From contig JAGWPD010000095.1 of assembly GCA_028870705.1 (NCBI GenBank), forward strand, positions 1 through 32,976: a stretch of 32,976 nt of DNA. The letters run 5' to 3'. Below, one piece after another: positions 1-7,075 of the stretch (positions within the stretch are counted from its first letter, which is position 1; every line of letters starts with the position of its first letter). This stretch comes from Gammaproteobacteria bacterium. GTDB taxonomy: Bacteria; Pseudomonadota; Gammaproteobacteria; Steroidobacterales; Steroidobacteraceae. Made by a program: the position numbers and the translations under genes. Under the pieces are notes generated by a model. It made no database searches. It was given only the letters and a program-made list of their open reading frames with translations, and was not told the DNA's origin.

Positions 1-265
1 CAGCGTCGGCCGCGGCGCCCCTGCTGCCGCGCTTCTTCTTGCCGCCGGTGGCGGCAGGCGCCGATGCGGCCGCGCTGCCGGCTTCGGCCGACGGGTACCA
101 TTCCTGGACGCCCTTGTGCCCGCGGCAGGCGCCCTTTTTGCTCGATGCGGTGGTATAGCTGCCGTCCTTGCAGGCGCCGGTTGCGCCGGCCGGCGCCTGC
201 GCCATCGCGGCAGCCGAGGCCAGCAGCGCAGTGGCCAGCACCGTGAATACGATCGATCGGGACAT
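1..265 (-). CDS. DUF3761-like small exported protein (partial, C-terminus cut by window edge)
   Basis: The reading frame is open from an ATG at 265 to the left edge, so the 3' end is missing (88 codons visible). Residues 1 to about 22 form a Sec signal peptide ending Ala-Met-Ala. The mature part starts with a compact cysteine motif (GACKDGSYTTASSKKGACRG, then HKGVQEWY), which is the pattern of DUF3761 proteins: two cysteines around a D-G-S-Y/T core, then G-H-x-G-V. After this it becomes an Ala/Gly/Lys-rich tail containing KKKRG. A GAGGG stretch upstream of the ATG can act as ribosome binding site. The function of the family is unknown; the protein is probably periplasmic. It is divergent from the methyltransferase-like gene at 400, with about 130 bp of shared upstream region. 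Confidence 0.7.
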   Translation of the reverse strand, partial: MSRSIVFTVLATALLASAAAMAQAPAGATGACKDGSYTTASSKKGACRGHKGVQEWYPSAEAGSAAASAPAATGGKKKRGSRGAAADA

Positions 266-399
266 GGATGCACCCTCAGGTTGGTTTGAAGAATCCGGGC
301 CGCCGTGTGGCGTATCAATCATAGGATGCAAGTGGGACAATGGCATGAAATTCCATTAATTCGCCAGGAATGTGGGATTGACCTTTGGAGGGAGCCACC

Positions 400-1170
400 A
401 TGAAAGCAGTCCACATCCTCGCCATGCTGCTGGCCCTGCCGGCCGCCCAGCCTTCACACGCCGCCGACGCGCGCGCGGCGATCGGCGCCGCGGTCGCCGA
501 TAAATCGCGCCCGGAGGCGGATATCGGCCGCGATGGCGGGCGCAAGCCGGCTGAAACGCTGGCCTTCGCCGGCGTGAAGCCGCGCTCCACGGTCATCGAA
601 CTCATTCCCGGCGGCGGCTACTACACGCGCCTGCTGAGCAAGGTGGTGGGGCCGCACGGGCACCTGTACGCCCTCGTGCCAGCGCCTCGCGCCGATGCCG
701 CTCCCGATGCGCCCGACCGCTCATTGCCTATCAAGGCGATTGCCGCCGAGAACGGTCATGGCAACGTCAGCGTGCTGGTGCAGCCGATCCGTGCCCTCAG
801 GCTCCCTGCGGGAGCCGACCTGGTGTGGACCTCGGACAACTACCACGACGTCAAGAACGTGAAGGACATCGACATGCTGGCGTTCAACAAGTCGGTCTTC
901 GATGCGCTCAAGCCCGGTGGCCACTATCTGGTGATCGACCACGCCGCGGCGGCGGATGCGCCAGCCGACGTTACCGACTCGCTGCATCGCATCCGCGCCG
1001 CCACCGTCAAGGAAGAAGTGCGGGCCGCGGGCTTCGTGCTCGAAGGGGAAAGCGACGTGCTGCATAATGCCGCCGACAATCACGAGCTCAAGGTCTTCGA
1101 CCCCGCGATCCGCGGCAAGACGGATCAGTTCGTGCTGATGTTCGTGAAACCTGGCAGGAAGGCGCCGTAG
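400..1170 (+). CDS. Exported class I SAM-methyltransferase-fold protein (COG4798-like)
   Basis: The product is 256 aa. The ATG at 400 is chosen over the in-frame TTG at 385 because GGAGGGAGCC sits just before it and a clean signal peptide begins there (residues 1-21, cleavage after SHA). The mature protein has the nucleotide-binding strand-loop of class I methyltransferases (VIELIPGGGYYTRLL, about residues 65-79). A DLVWTSDNYHD segment lies where motif IV would be, followed by a PGGHYLVIDH strand near the middle. This matches the 'predicted methyltransferase' COG4798 group, which is commonly exported. Since S-adenosylmethionine is not expected in the periplasm, enzymatic activity is uncertain. 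It converges with the rhomboid gene, 27 bp from its stop. Confidence 0.8.
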   Translation: MKAVHILAMLLALPAAQPSHAADARAAIGAAVADKSRPEADIGRDGGRKPAETLAFAGVKPRSTVIELIPGGGYYTRLLSKVVGPHGHLYALVPAPRADAAPDAPDRSLPIKAIAAENGHGNVSVLVQPIRALRLPAGADLVWTSDNYHDVKNVKDIDMLAFNKSVFDALKPGGHYLVIDHAAAADAPADVTDSLHRIRAATVKEEVRAAGFVLEGESDVLHNAADNHELKVFDPAIRGKTDQFVLMFVKPGRKAP

Positions 1171-1197
1171 CCGGCACGGCCGGCGCGAATGCGCCCT

Positions 1198-2082
1198 TCA
1201 TGGCGCCGCCAGTGCGCAGGCCCAGGCGATGGCCAGTGCAGCGAGCGCTGCGGCGCCGGCCAGCCATTGCGGCAGGCGCTCGAGCCGACGCGCGACGGCT
1301 GGTACTCCGGCCGTCGCGCCGAGCAGGCAGCCGACCAGGAAGCCCATCAGGTGCGCGACCACGTCGGTGCCCTCGCCCGCAGTGCCCAGCCATCCCAGCA
1401 ACACCGTGCCCGCCACCAGCGGCGCCCAGCGGCGCGCCCAGCTCTGCCGCAGGGGCAGGCGCGTCCGCCATGAATGCGCAGCCATCAACCCCAGCGCAGT
1501 GAATACCGCGGTCGATGCGCCCACCGAGCGGTGCGCCGCAGGGCCCAGCAGGCCTTCGAGCAGGTTGGCCAGCGCCGCACCCGTGACGATGTACAGCCAC
1601 GCCCGGCCGCTGCCGAGCTGTCGCGCGGCGAGATAGCCGAACCAGATGCCGCCACCCAGATTCGCAACGATGTGGTTGGCATCGAGGTGCAGCGTCAATG
1701 CGGTCCAGGCGCGCCACCACTGGCCCTGCTGCACCAGCCCGGCATCGAGCGCGCCATTCTCGAAGGCCTCCGGCCGCCAGTAGCCGTTCGCGATCGCGAA
1801 AGCGACACCGAGCAGCACCAGCGCATACACGATGGCCCCTGCCCAGGCAAACGGATACACGCGTGCCGCCACCCGCACCACGGGCACAGCGTGGTTCTCG
1901 GCCTCGTATTGGCGCAGGTGCGCCAGCGCGCGGGTGGCGTCCGCGGCGTCGACGCACAGCAGGCAATCGACGCCTTCGGTCAGCATGATGTTCTCGATGT
2001 TCACCGCGGTGAGCACGAGCGCACGGTCCCGGCAGGCGGGGTGACTGGTCGAACGGTAGACTTCGCGCAGATCCTCGATCAA
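1198..2082 (-). CDS. Rhomboid family intramembrane serine protease with N-terminal DUF2007-like domain
   Basis: The product is 294 aa. Residues 1-65 are soluble and look like the DUF2007 'signal-transducing' fold (EVYRS, then ALVLTAVNIENIML...GVDCLLCVDAADA). From about residue 78 there are six or so membrane segments. Rhomboid catalytic features are visible: H137 and N141 in TALTLHLDANHIVANLGGG, the active-site serine S190 in VGASTAVFTALG, and the catalytic histidine H244 in DVVAHLMGFLVG. It should cleave transmembrane segments of membrane proteins in the inner membrane; the substrate is unknown. It diverges from the GST gene with only 37 bp between start codons. It is longer than a minimal rhombosortase, so a link to the GlyGly-CTERM-like protein at 9645 is possible but not supported by sequence alone. 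Confidence 0.9.
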   Translation of the reverse strand: MIEDLREVYRSTSHPACRDRALVLTAVNIENIMLTEGVDCLLCVDAADATRALAHLRQYEAENHAVPVVRVAARVYPFAWAGAIVYALVLLGVAFAIANGYWRPEAFENGALDAGLVQQGQWWRAWTALTLHLDANHIVANLGGGIWFGYLAARQLGSGRAWLYIVTGAALANLLEGLLGPAAHRSVGASTAVFTALGLMAAHSWRTRLPLRQSWARRWAPLVAGTVLLGWLGTAGEGTDVVAHLMGFLVGCLLGATAGVPAVARRLERLPQWLAGAAALAALAIAWACALAAP

Positions 2083-2119
2083 TGGCCGCCATCATACCGC
2101 CGTGCTATGTTTACGACCC

Positions 2120-2728
2120 ATGAACAAGCCCAAGCTGAGCTATTTCGATGCACCTGTCAGCCGCGGCGAAGAATGCCGGCTGGCACTGCACGTCGCGGGA
2201 ATCGACTTCTTCGACGAGCGCATCAAGTCCGCCGACTGGCCGGCATTGAAGCCGAACTCGCCCTATGGCTCGATGCCTTTCCTCACGATGCCGGGCAGGC
2301 CTGCGCTGGCGCACAGCAACGCGATCCTGGTGTACATCGGCCGCGGCCACGGACTGCATCCGCAGGATGCATTCGAGGCGGCGCGCCACGAAGGCATGAT
2401 GCAGCATGTCGAAGACCTGCGTGCCCGGGTATCGCCGACGATCCGCATGGCGGACGCGGAGAAGAAGGCACGGCGCGAGGAACTGGTGGCCGGCTACCTG
2501 CCCGAATGGGCGCAGGCGGCGGAACGGAACATCACGGCCACGCCGTTCTTCGGCGGCGGCAAGCTCCAGGTGGTCGACCTGAAGCTGTACATGGCCGTGC
2601 GCTGGTTCAATGGCGGCAAGGTCGATCATATTCCGGCGACGATTTTCGACCCTTACCCGCGGCTGACCGGCGTGCACAATGCGGTACGCGACCACGCCGC
2701 CGTCAAAGCGTGGAACGCGAAGGCCTGA
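2120..2728 (+). CDS. Glutathione S-transferase family protein
   Basis: The product is 202 aa, the usual GST length. The start at ATG 2120 (MNKPKLSYFDAPVSRGEE) fits the family better than the upstream GTG at 2102. The N-terminal thioredoxin-like half begins with the strand KLSYFD, whose Tyr sits in the position of the catalytic Tyr of alpha/mu/sigma GSTs. It continues to the cis-Pro and glutathione-binding segment YGSMPFLTM...LAHSNAILVYI. The all-helical C-terminal half follows (HVEDLRARVSPTIR, FFGGGKLQVVDLKLYMAVRWF). The resemblance is closest to sigma-class/prostaglandin D synthase-like bacterial GSTs. Its role is probably cytosolic glutathione conjugation or peroxide defence; the substrate cannot be told from sequence. 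No operon partner is obvious. Confidence 0.88.
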   Translation: MNKPKLSYFDAPVSRGEECRLALHVAGIDFFDERIKSADWPALKPNSPYGSMPFLTMPGRPALAHSNAILVYIGRGHGLHPQDAFEAARHEGMMQHVEDLRARVSPTIRMADAEKKARREELVAGYLPEWAQAAERNITATPFFGGGKLQVVDLKLYMAVRWFNGGKVDHIPATIFDPYPRLTGVHNAVRDHAAVKAWNAKA

Positions 2729-2785
2729 GTGGCGCCCGACCGGCCGGTGGCGGGGGTGCGCGCGTGGAACAACTGCCGGCCGCGA

Positions 2786-2813
2786 TGGTCTACCCCACGG
2801 GTTTCGAACCCGG
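2786..2813 (-). other. tRNA 3'-end-like fragment (T arm plus acceptor and CCA)
   Basis: Read on the minus strand, this stretch has a T-loop TTCGAAA flanked by CCGGG and CCCGT (4 of 5 pairs). It is followed at exact tRNA spacing by a 7-base acceptor half (GGGGTAG), a discriminator A and CCA. No D arm, anticodon arm or matching 5' acceptor strand is visible upstream, so it is not a complete tRNA. It could be the remnant left by an element that integrated at a tRNA 3' end, or chance. On the plus strand the same bases form a 6-bp hairpin after the GST gene. Confidence 0.25.
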
Positions 2814-2859
2814 CATCAGAACGTAACCAAGCGCCGCCTGTCGGCGGCAGGAGTCCCGC

Positions 2860-3222
2860 ATGAGACTGATCCAAGCGAATGCCCTCGCCCGCGCCGCCGG
2901 AGTAGCCTGCCTGCTCGCGCTGGCGGCCACCGCCGGAATCGCCTACAGCGCCGAGTCCGAGCACATGGACCATCCGGCACCGTCGAAGGAAATGCGCGCC
3001 AAGATGGCGGCTGCGCACGAGCAGCTGGCGGCCTGCCTCAAGTCCGACAAACCCATCTCCGAATGCCACGAAGAGATGATGAAGATGCACGAGGAGCACA
3101 TGATGCAAATGGAAGCCGGTGAGCACGGCGAGAAGGACATGCACGACTGCATGCGCCACATGCATCACGACCATGACAAGGCGGGCGCCGCCCAGCCACC
3201 GGCTGGCGCCAAGCCGAAGTAA
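2860..3222 (+). CDS. His/Met/Cys-rich small exported protein, probable metal binder
   Basis: The product is 120 aa, preceded by AGGAGTCCCGC before the ATG. Residues 1 to about 31 form a signal peptide (ending IAYSA). The mature protein is dominated by His, Met, Glu and Lys: HMDH, then CLKSDKPISECHEEMMKMHE, EHMMQMEAGEHGE, and DCMRHMHHDHDK. It has three cysteines (one in AACLK, one in ECHEE, one in HDCMR). A Pro/Ala/Lys tail ends it. Clusters of Met and His in a periplasmic protein suggest binding of copper or another soft metal, but I do not recognise a named family. It stands alone between the GST and TraB/GumN genes, with the next gene 40 bp downstream, so co-transcription with the latter is possible. 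Confidence 0.75.
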   Translation: MRLIQANALARAAGVACLLALAATAGIAYSAESEHMDHPAPSKEMRAKMAAAHEQLAACLKSDKPISECHEEMMKMHEEHMMQMEAGEHGEKDMHDCMRHMHHDHDKAGAAQPPAGAKPK

Positions 3223-3262
3223 CGCGGCCCGCTGGCGCGACGCACCGGTCACCCGGCTGGCC

Positions 3263-4159
3263 ATGCGGCCTTCACGACTGGCACAGGCAGTCACCGCATG
3301 GCTCGGATTGGCCGGCGTCGCGCTGCTCGCGGGGGCGGTGGCGCGCGCGGATGATGCGCGTCACGTCTTCTGGGAGGTGAAAGGGGCGCACAACACCCTT
3401 TACCTGGTCGGCTCGGTACATTTGCTGAAGTCGGGCGACAGCGCGCTCCCGCCGGAGATCCAGCAGGCGTACCGGCATTCCGCCACGCTGGTAATGGAAT
3501 TGAATCTCAATGACGAAAGCGCCAATGCATTGACCGGCCCGACGGCGCAATCCACGCTGCTGCCCGAGGGCCAAAGCCTCAGCCAGGCACTCGGGCCCGA
3601 GCTATATGCCAGCCTGCTCGCGCACTCACGACGGCTGGGGCTGCCAGCCGAGGCCGTGGAGCACTTCCAGCCCTGGTTCGCCGCAATGGTGCTCGAGCAG
3701 TTGACGCTCGTGCAGGCGGGCTATGAATCCGGCGCGGGCGTGGACATGCAGCTGACGCGCAGTGCGATGGCCGATCACAAGCCGATCGTGGCGCTCGAGA
3801 CGATGGACGAGCAGATCGGTTTCTTCTCGCACCTGGCGCCTGCAGAGCAGCGCGACTTCCTGCGCGGCACCCTCAAGGACCTGGACACCGCCGACAGCGA
3901 CACCGCAGCCGTGGTCCGCGCCTGGCAGCGCGGCGACGTGGGCGAACTCGAACGCCTGTTCCGCGAAGAGCGCGCCGATTCACCTCAGCTGATGCGATTG
4001 CTCACGACCGACCGCAATCGCAGATGGCTGCCGCGGATCATCGCGCTCCTCGATGACGAGCACGATGACATGGTGGTGGTCGGCGCCATGCACCTGATTG
4101 GCGATGACGGCCTGGTCGCGTTGCTGAAGCGGCGGGGCTACGAGCCCGTGCAACACTGA
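3263..4159 (+). CDS. TraB/GumN family protein
   Basis: The product is 298 aa. The start at ATG 3263 gives a good signal peptide (MRPSRLAQAV... ending AVARA) and avoids overlap with the upstream gene. The family landmarks are present: an opening WEVKGAHNTLYLVGSVHLLK with the G-S-x-H motif; ATLVMELNL with its conserved Glu; the central GVDMQLTRSAMADHKPIVAL with LETMDEQIGFF; and the closing VVGAMHLIGDDGLVALLKRRGY. These conserved GxxH and Glu residues are proposed metal/active-site residues in TraB-type (Tiki-like) proteases. Bacterial members are mostly uncharacterised; exported ones may be periplasmic peptidases. The length is normal for the family. Confidence 0.88.
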   Translation: MRPSRLAQAVTAWLGLAGVALLAGAVARADDARHVFWEVKGAHNTLYLVGSVHLLKSGDSALPPEIQQAYRHSATLVMELNLNDESANALTGPTAQSTLLPEGQSLSQALGPELYASLLAHSRRLGLPAEAVEHFQPWFAAMVLEQLTLVQAGYESGAGVDMQLTRSAMADHKPIVALETMDEQIGFFSHLAPAEQRDFLRGTLKDLDTADSDTAAVVRAWQRGDVGELERLFREERADSPQLMRLLTTDRNRRWLPRIIALLDDEHDDMVVVGAMHLIGDDGLVALLKRRGYEPVQH

Positions 4160-4277
4160 AGCCCAGAAACGCACTGCCGCTCGGATCCGGTAGCGACAAC
4201 GCATACGCGGCACCGAACATCGCCGCCAGCGCCAGTGCCCATTGCTGCCGCTTGCCCGGCGCTAGCGTCATGCGCAT
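4160..4277 (-). pseudogene. Possible 5' remnant of a small membrane-protein gene
   Basis: Downstream of the SDR on the minus strand, an ATG at 4277 opens about 39 codons that read like a real N-terminus (MRMTLAPGKRQQW, then ALALAAMFGAAYALSLPDP). It has a positively charged start, one membrane segment and a Pro/Asp turn. The frame then runs into the antisense of the TraB/GumN gene, where it loses protein-like character and stops at 4038. It could be the start of a gene truncated by rearrangement, or an accidental frame. The function is unknown. Confidence 0.25.
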
Positions 4278-4310
4278 GCCGCGTGCACGACTGGCGAGGC
4301 CATGACCCGC

Positions 4311-5057
4311 CTACCAGATGCCGCCGAGCGCAACGGTGATCGCCTCGCCATTCACGCCCGCGGCCGCATCGCTGCACAGGAAGGCGATCACTTCGGCGAC
4401 CTCGCGCGGCTGCAGCACCCGATTCTGCGGATAGATGGCTGCACGCTCGCGCCATACTTCTTCAATGCCGATGCCGCGCCGCGCCGACTCCGCCGCCGCG
4501 GAACGCTCGGCCATCGCTGTCTTCACCCAGCCCGGCAGCACCGCGTTCGAGGTGACGCCGAACGGCCCCGCGTCCTGGGCGATCGATCGGGCCAATCCGA
4601 TCACGCCGTGCTTGGAAGCGGTATAGGCGCAGCCGGCGCGCTCAGCCTTCTCTCCGGCGGTCGAACTGGTGAACACCAGCCGCCCGTAGCCGCGCTGGCA
4701 CATGCCGCCGACCGTCAGGCGCGCGAGTTCAAAGGGACCGTCCAGGTTGACCCGCATCGTCTCGCGCCACACGGCTGGATCCTGCTCCCAGACGAGGCGT
4801 TCATGGGCGGAGCCGATGCCGTGGTTGCAGACCAGCACATCGACTGGCCCCAGCCGCCGCTCCGTCTCGGCGACGGCCAGCCGGCAACCTTCCGGGGTAC
4901 CCAGGTCGGCGACGACAAAATCGAGGCCGACTTCCGCCAGCTCCTTCGCGCTGCGCGCCACGATCATCACGCGCGCACCGGCCGCGGCCAGCAGCAATGC
5001 GGCTTCCCGGCCGATTCCCCGGCCTCCGCCCGTCACCAGCGCCGCGCGTCCCTGCAT
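4311..5057 (-). CDS. SDR family NAD(P)-dependent oxidoreductase
   Basis: The product is 248 aa, typical for a classical short-chain dehydrogenase. The cofactor motif TGGGRGIG is at residues 9-16. VCNHG, the equivalent of NNAG, ends at residue 80, with N104 in MRVNLDG. The catalytic Ser is in FTSST (131-132), and Tyr145 and Lys149 form the YTASK motif. The PGWVKT segment follows as usual, and the C-terminus (VNGEAITVALGGIW) matches the G-x-x-x-x-V-D-G-G type. The enzyme should oxidise an alcohol or reduce a ketone in the cytoplasm; 3-oxoacyl-ACP-reductase-like members share this layout, but the substrate is not predictable. It is divergent from the truncated Kelch-type gene at 5215. Confidence 0.92.
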   Translation of the reverse strand: MQGRAALVTGGGRGIGREAALLLAAAGARVMIVARSAKELAEVGLDFVVADLGTPEGCRLAVAETERRLGPVDVLVCNHGIGSAHERLVWEQDPAVWRETMRVNLDGPFELARLTVGGMCQRGYGRLVFTSSTAGEKAERAGCAYTASKHGVIGLARSIAQDAGPFGVTSNAVLPGWVKTAMAERSAAAESARRGIGIEEVWRERAAIYPQNRVLQPREVAEVIAFLCSDAAAGVNGEAITVALGGIW

Positions 5058-5214
5058 CCAGAGCTTCTCCGTTGGTTAGCCCGAACCCTACCTAAATTCG
5101 CGCCGGCCGTCACGCGGCATGCAGCTCGCCACCGCGTGCGTAGGCCCAGGGTGCCGGCCGCCGTGCGCTATGATCGATACCGGGTCGCAACGCATCACGG
5201 GACGGAGGGCATGC

Positions 5215-5727
5215 ATGAGGCGACCGATCGGCCTGCTCGTCACGATGACTGCGTGCGTGTCGGCCTGCGGCGGCGGTAGTGGCGTCAGTGGCGCGGGAAC
5301 GGCATCGTACGCGGTGGGCGGAACGGTTGCGGGACTTGCCGGCGCGGGCCTGGTGCTGCAGGTCAACGGCGGCGGCAACCTGCCAATTTCCGCGGATGGT
5401 GCATTCAAATTTGCCGCCGCCTTCGCCGGCGGATCCGGTTACGCCGTGACGGTCGTGACCCAACCCTCTTCACCGGCGCAATACTGCGCCGTCGCGGGTG
5501 GCTCCGGCACCGTGGGCACGACGGATGTATCCACCGTCAAGGTCACTTGCGTCGCCTCGAGGTTCACGGTGCTCGCCCATCAGCCGCCCGCCTCTGGTGG
5601 GCTGACGATGCTGCTGACCGACGGCAGCGTCATGATGCAATCGAACAATGATGCCGGCGTCTTCTACCGTTCGATGGGCGTTGCCAACGGCATCGCCTCG
5701 ACATCATTCGCCCTGACCATAAATTGA
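5215..5727 (+). pseudogene. Truncated Kelch-type lipoprotein gene (N-terminal part only)
   Basis: The 170-codon frame has a strong ribosome binding site (GGAGGGCATGC) before ATG 5215 and a lipoprotein signal with lipobox VSAC followed by GGG. Residues about 36-115 are a beta domain (YAVGGTVAGLAGAGLVLQVN..., YAVTVVTQPSSPAQYCAV...GTVG...VTC). This domain is familiar from long proteobacterial lipoproteins, where it precedes Kelch-type propeller repeats. The next segment (TVLAHQPPASGG, TMLLTDGSVMMQS, DAGVFYR) is the beginning of that propeller. The protein then diverges and stops after about 20 unrelated residues, with no further blades. It is therefore probably a truncated gene. The short product may still be made and lipidated. 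It is followed by a barren region with other decay signs. Confidence 0.7.
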
Positions 5728-6505
5728 GTCGCTCCCATCCGCTCGTATGGCACTGCAGCACCGGTAATTGAGTGGCTGATAAGCCGCCCACGCGCCCGGG
5801 CGGCACAATCGTTCCCTACCTCCTCCGGCACCAGCACGGCGGCACGGATCCGCGCACGTCGAAGGACGGCGGGGGTTTGCACTCGGGCGAGATCGGGCTC
5901 GAGGAGCTGGTGATGAATTCCAACTCGGCGACCGGTTTCAAGATGAATGGCGACAAAGTCACGACACGCCCTCCACCGTGTTCGCAGGGGACAGCGCGGC
6001 AGACTTCACCAACGATGTGCGCGTCGAAGTGCGTAACAGGCTGTCCGAATCGACCGTGAAGGCAAGCCATGTGCTCGCTGCGGAGGCTACGCACCGCTGG
6101 GACAGCAGCTGCAGCGCATGTTTTGGTTGCCATTTGGCGGCAACGAACCCGTGGATTGACAAACGTCGTACTCGTGCATGGTGTGGCATGCATGGCACGC
6201 CATTGTGACCCGGCGCGAGGTCGACCCTAAGTTCGCCAGATCGGCACATTCGACCGCAGAACAACAATTGTCATTGATAGTCAATTGCCTCGGGAGCAGT
6301 GTGGAGCAACTCTCGCGCCAATGGTTTGCGCAACCACATGGGCAATCGACCCCAGGAACATCGACAAATGGGTTCAGTGAGCGAACGCGCGGCGTCGGCG
6401 TTATGTAAGCCCCAGCGCGCCAGCAAGCGAGGGACATGTGCGGCAATATCCCTGCCGTTGTCACGGTCGCCATCTCCGGCGCCGCGGCAGATACAATCTT
6501 TCATT
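5728..6505. other. Intergenic region with no intact gene; probable decayed sequence
   Basis: About 780 bp holds no convincing intact gene. There is an imperfect 12-bp direct repeat (AATTGAGTCGCT at 5722-5733, AATTGAGTGGCT at 5766-5777). There is also a GC hairpin at 5783-5804 and several short protein-like patches in different frames. One patch (6156-6230, plus) reads TNVVLVHG, which resembles the first strand of alpha/beta hydrolases, but stops after 25 codons. Another, around 5900, is LEELVMNSNSATGFKMNGDK. Base composition is closer to neutral than in the flanking genes. This fits remnants of broken genes. No clear promoter for the sigma gene at 6506 was identified. Confidence 0.5.
5783..5804 (+). 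terminator. GC-rich hairpin after the truncated lipoprotein gene
   Basis: The arms GCCGCCC and GGGCGGC are perfectly complementary over 7 bp with an 8-base loop. It lies 56 bp after the stop of the truncated gene. There is no T-run after it, so intrinsic termination is doubtful; it could be a Rho-assisted terminator or just a palindrome. Confidence 0.3.
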
Positions 6506-7075
6506 ATGGCGACCACTACGGACCATTCCGCGACCGAGCAGCTGTTTGCCCGTTGGACCAGCGGGGACCGTTCGGCGCTGGATGACCTGCTGGGCCATCT
6601 CTACCAGGACATCCATGCCATCGCGGTGCGCGAGTTGCGCTCCGAATCGCGTCTGACGCTCCAACCCACGGCGCTGGTGCATGAGGTGTATCTGCGCATG
6701 GTCGCGCTGCGTGAGCCGAACTGGCAGGGCCGCGCGCACTTCCTGGCGCTGGCGGCGCGCGTTGCACGCCAGGTGCTGGTCGATGAGGCGCGGCGCCAAA
6801 GGGCCGTGAAGCGTGACGGCGGTACGCCGGTTACGCTGAGCGACGTGAACCTCGGGGGCACTGACGCGGCCTACGATGCGCTGGATGTGGACGACCTGCT
6901 GTCCGAGCTCAAGCGCTTCGATGACCAGGCGGCGGAGATCGTCGCCCTGCGCGTGTTTGGCGGGCTTTCAATCGAAGAGGCCGCGGAGGTGCTGCAGTTG
7001 TCCGTGGCGACGGTCAACCGGCGCTGGGCGACGGGCAAGGCCTGGCTGACGCATGAACTCAGTCGCGGTGCATGA
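6506..7075 (+). CDS. ECF43-like RNA polymerase sigma factor (TIGR02999 / sigma-70 ECF-like)
   Basis: The product is 189 aa. Sigma region 2 covers about residues 10-95 (LFARWTSGDRSALDDLLGHLY, LTLQPTALVHEVYLRMV, FLALAARVARQVLVDEARRQRA). Region 4 covers about 130-187 (FDDQAAEIVALRVFGGLSIEEAAEVL, then VATVNRRWATGKAWL). The LQPTALVHEVYLR signature is characteristic of the PF07638/TIGR02999 group, whose genes usually sit next to Ser/Thr kinase genes. No Shine-Dalgarno is visible before ATG 6506, and TACAAT lies 8 bp upstream, so a leaderless message is possible. The stop overlaps the kinase start (ATGA), implying translational coupling. By analogy with Xanthomonas EcfK/PknS, the kinase probably activates it by phosphorylation; that is inference. 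Confidence 0.92.
   Translation: MATTTDHSATEQLFARWTSGDRSALDDLLGHLYQDIHAIAVRELRSESRLTLQPTALVHEVYLRMVALREPNWQGRAHFLALAARVARQVLVDEARRQRAVKRDGGTPVTLSDVNLGGTDAAYDALDVDDLLSELKRFDDQAAEIVALRVFGGLSIEEAAEVLQLSVATVNRRWATGKAWLTHELSRGA

Noticed and set aside
1182-1195. GGCGC-GAAT-GCGCC hairpin between the convergent methyltransferase and rhomboid genes
   Set aside because: Only 5 bp of stem and no T-run; such palindromes are common in high-GC DNA.
1088-2095. 335-aa open frame on the minus strand
   Set aside because: It overlaps the rhomboid gene in another frame and is a low-complexity Arg/Ala/Gly translation without recognisable domains, whereas the rhomboid frame has catalytic motifs.
1474-2826. 450-aa open frame on the plus strand
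   Set aside because: It runs antisense to the rhomboid gene and out of frame through the GST gene; Arg/Gln/His-rich shadow of high-GC coding sequence.
6492-6497. TACAAT as a -10 promoter box for the ECF43 sigma gene
   Set aside because: It would give a leaderless message, but no -35 box is found at 16-18 bp; TTGTCA at 6458-6463 is 28 bp away. Kept only as a remark.
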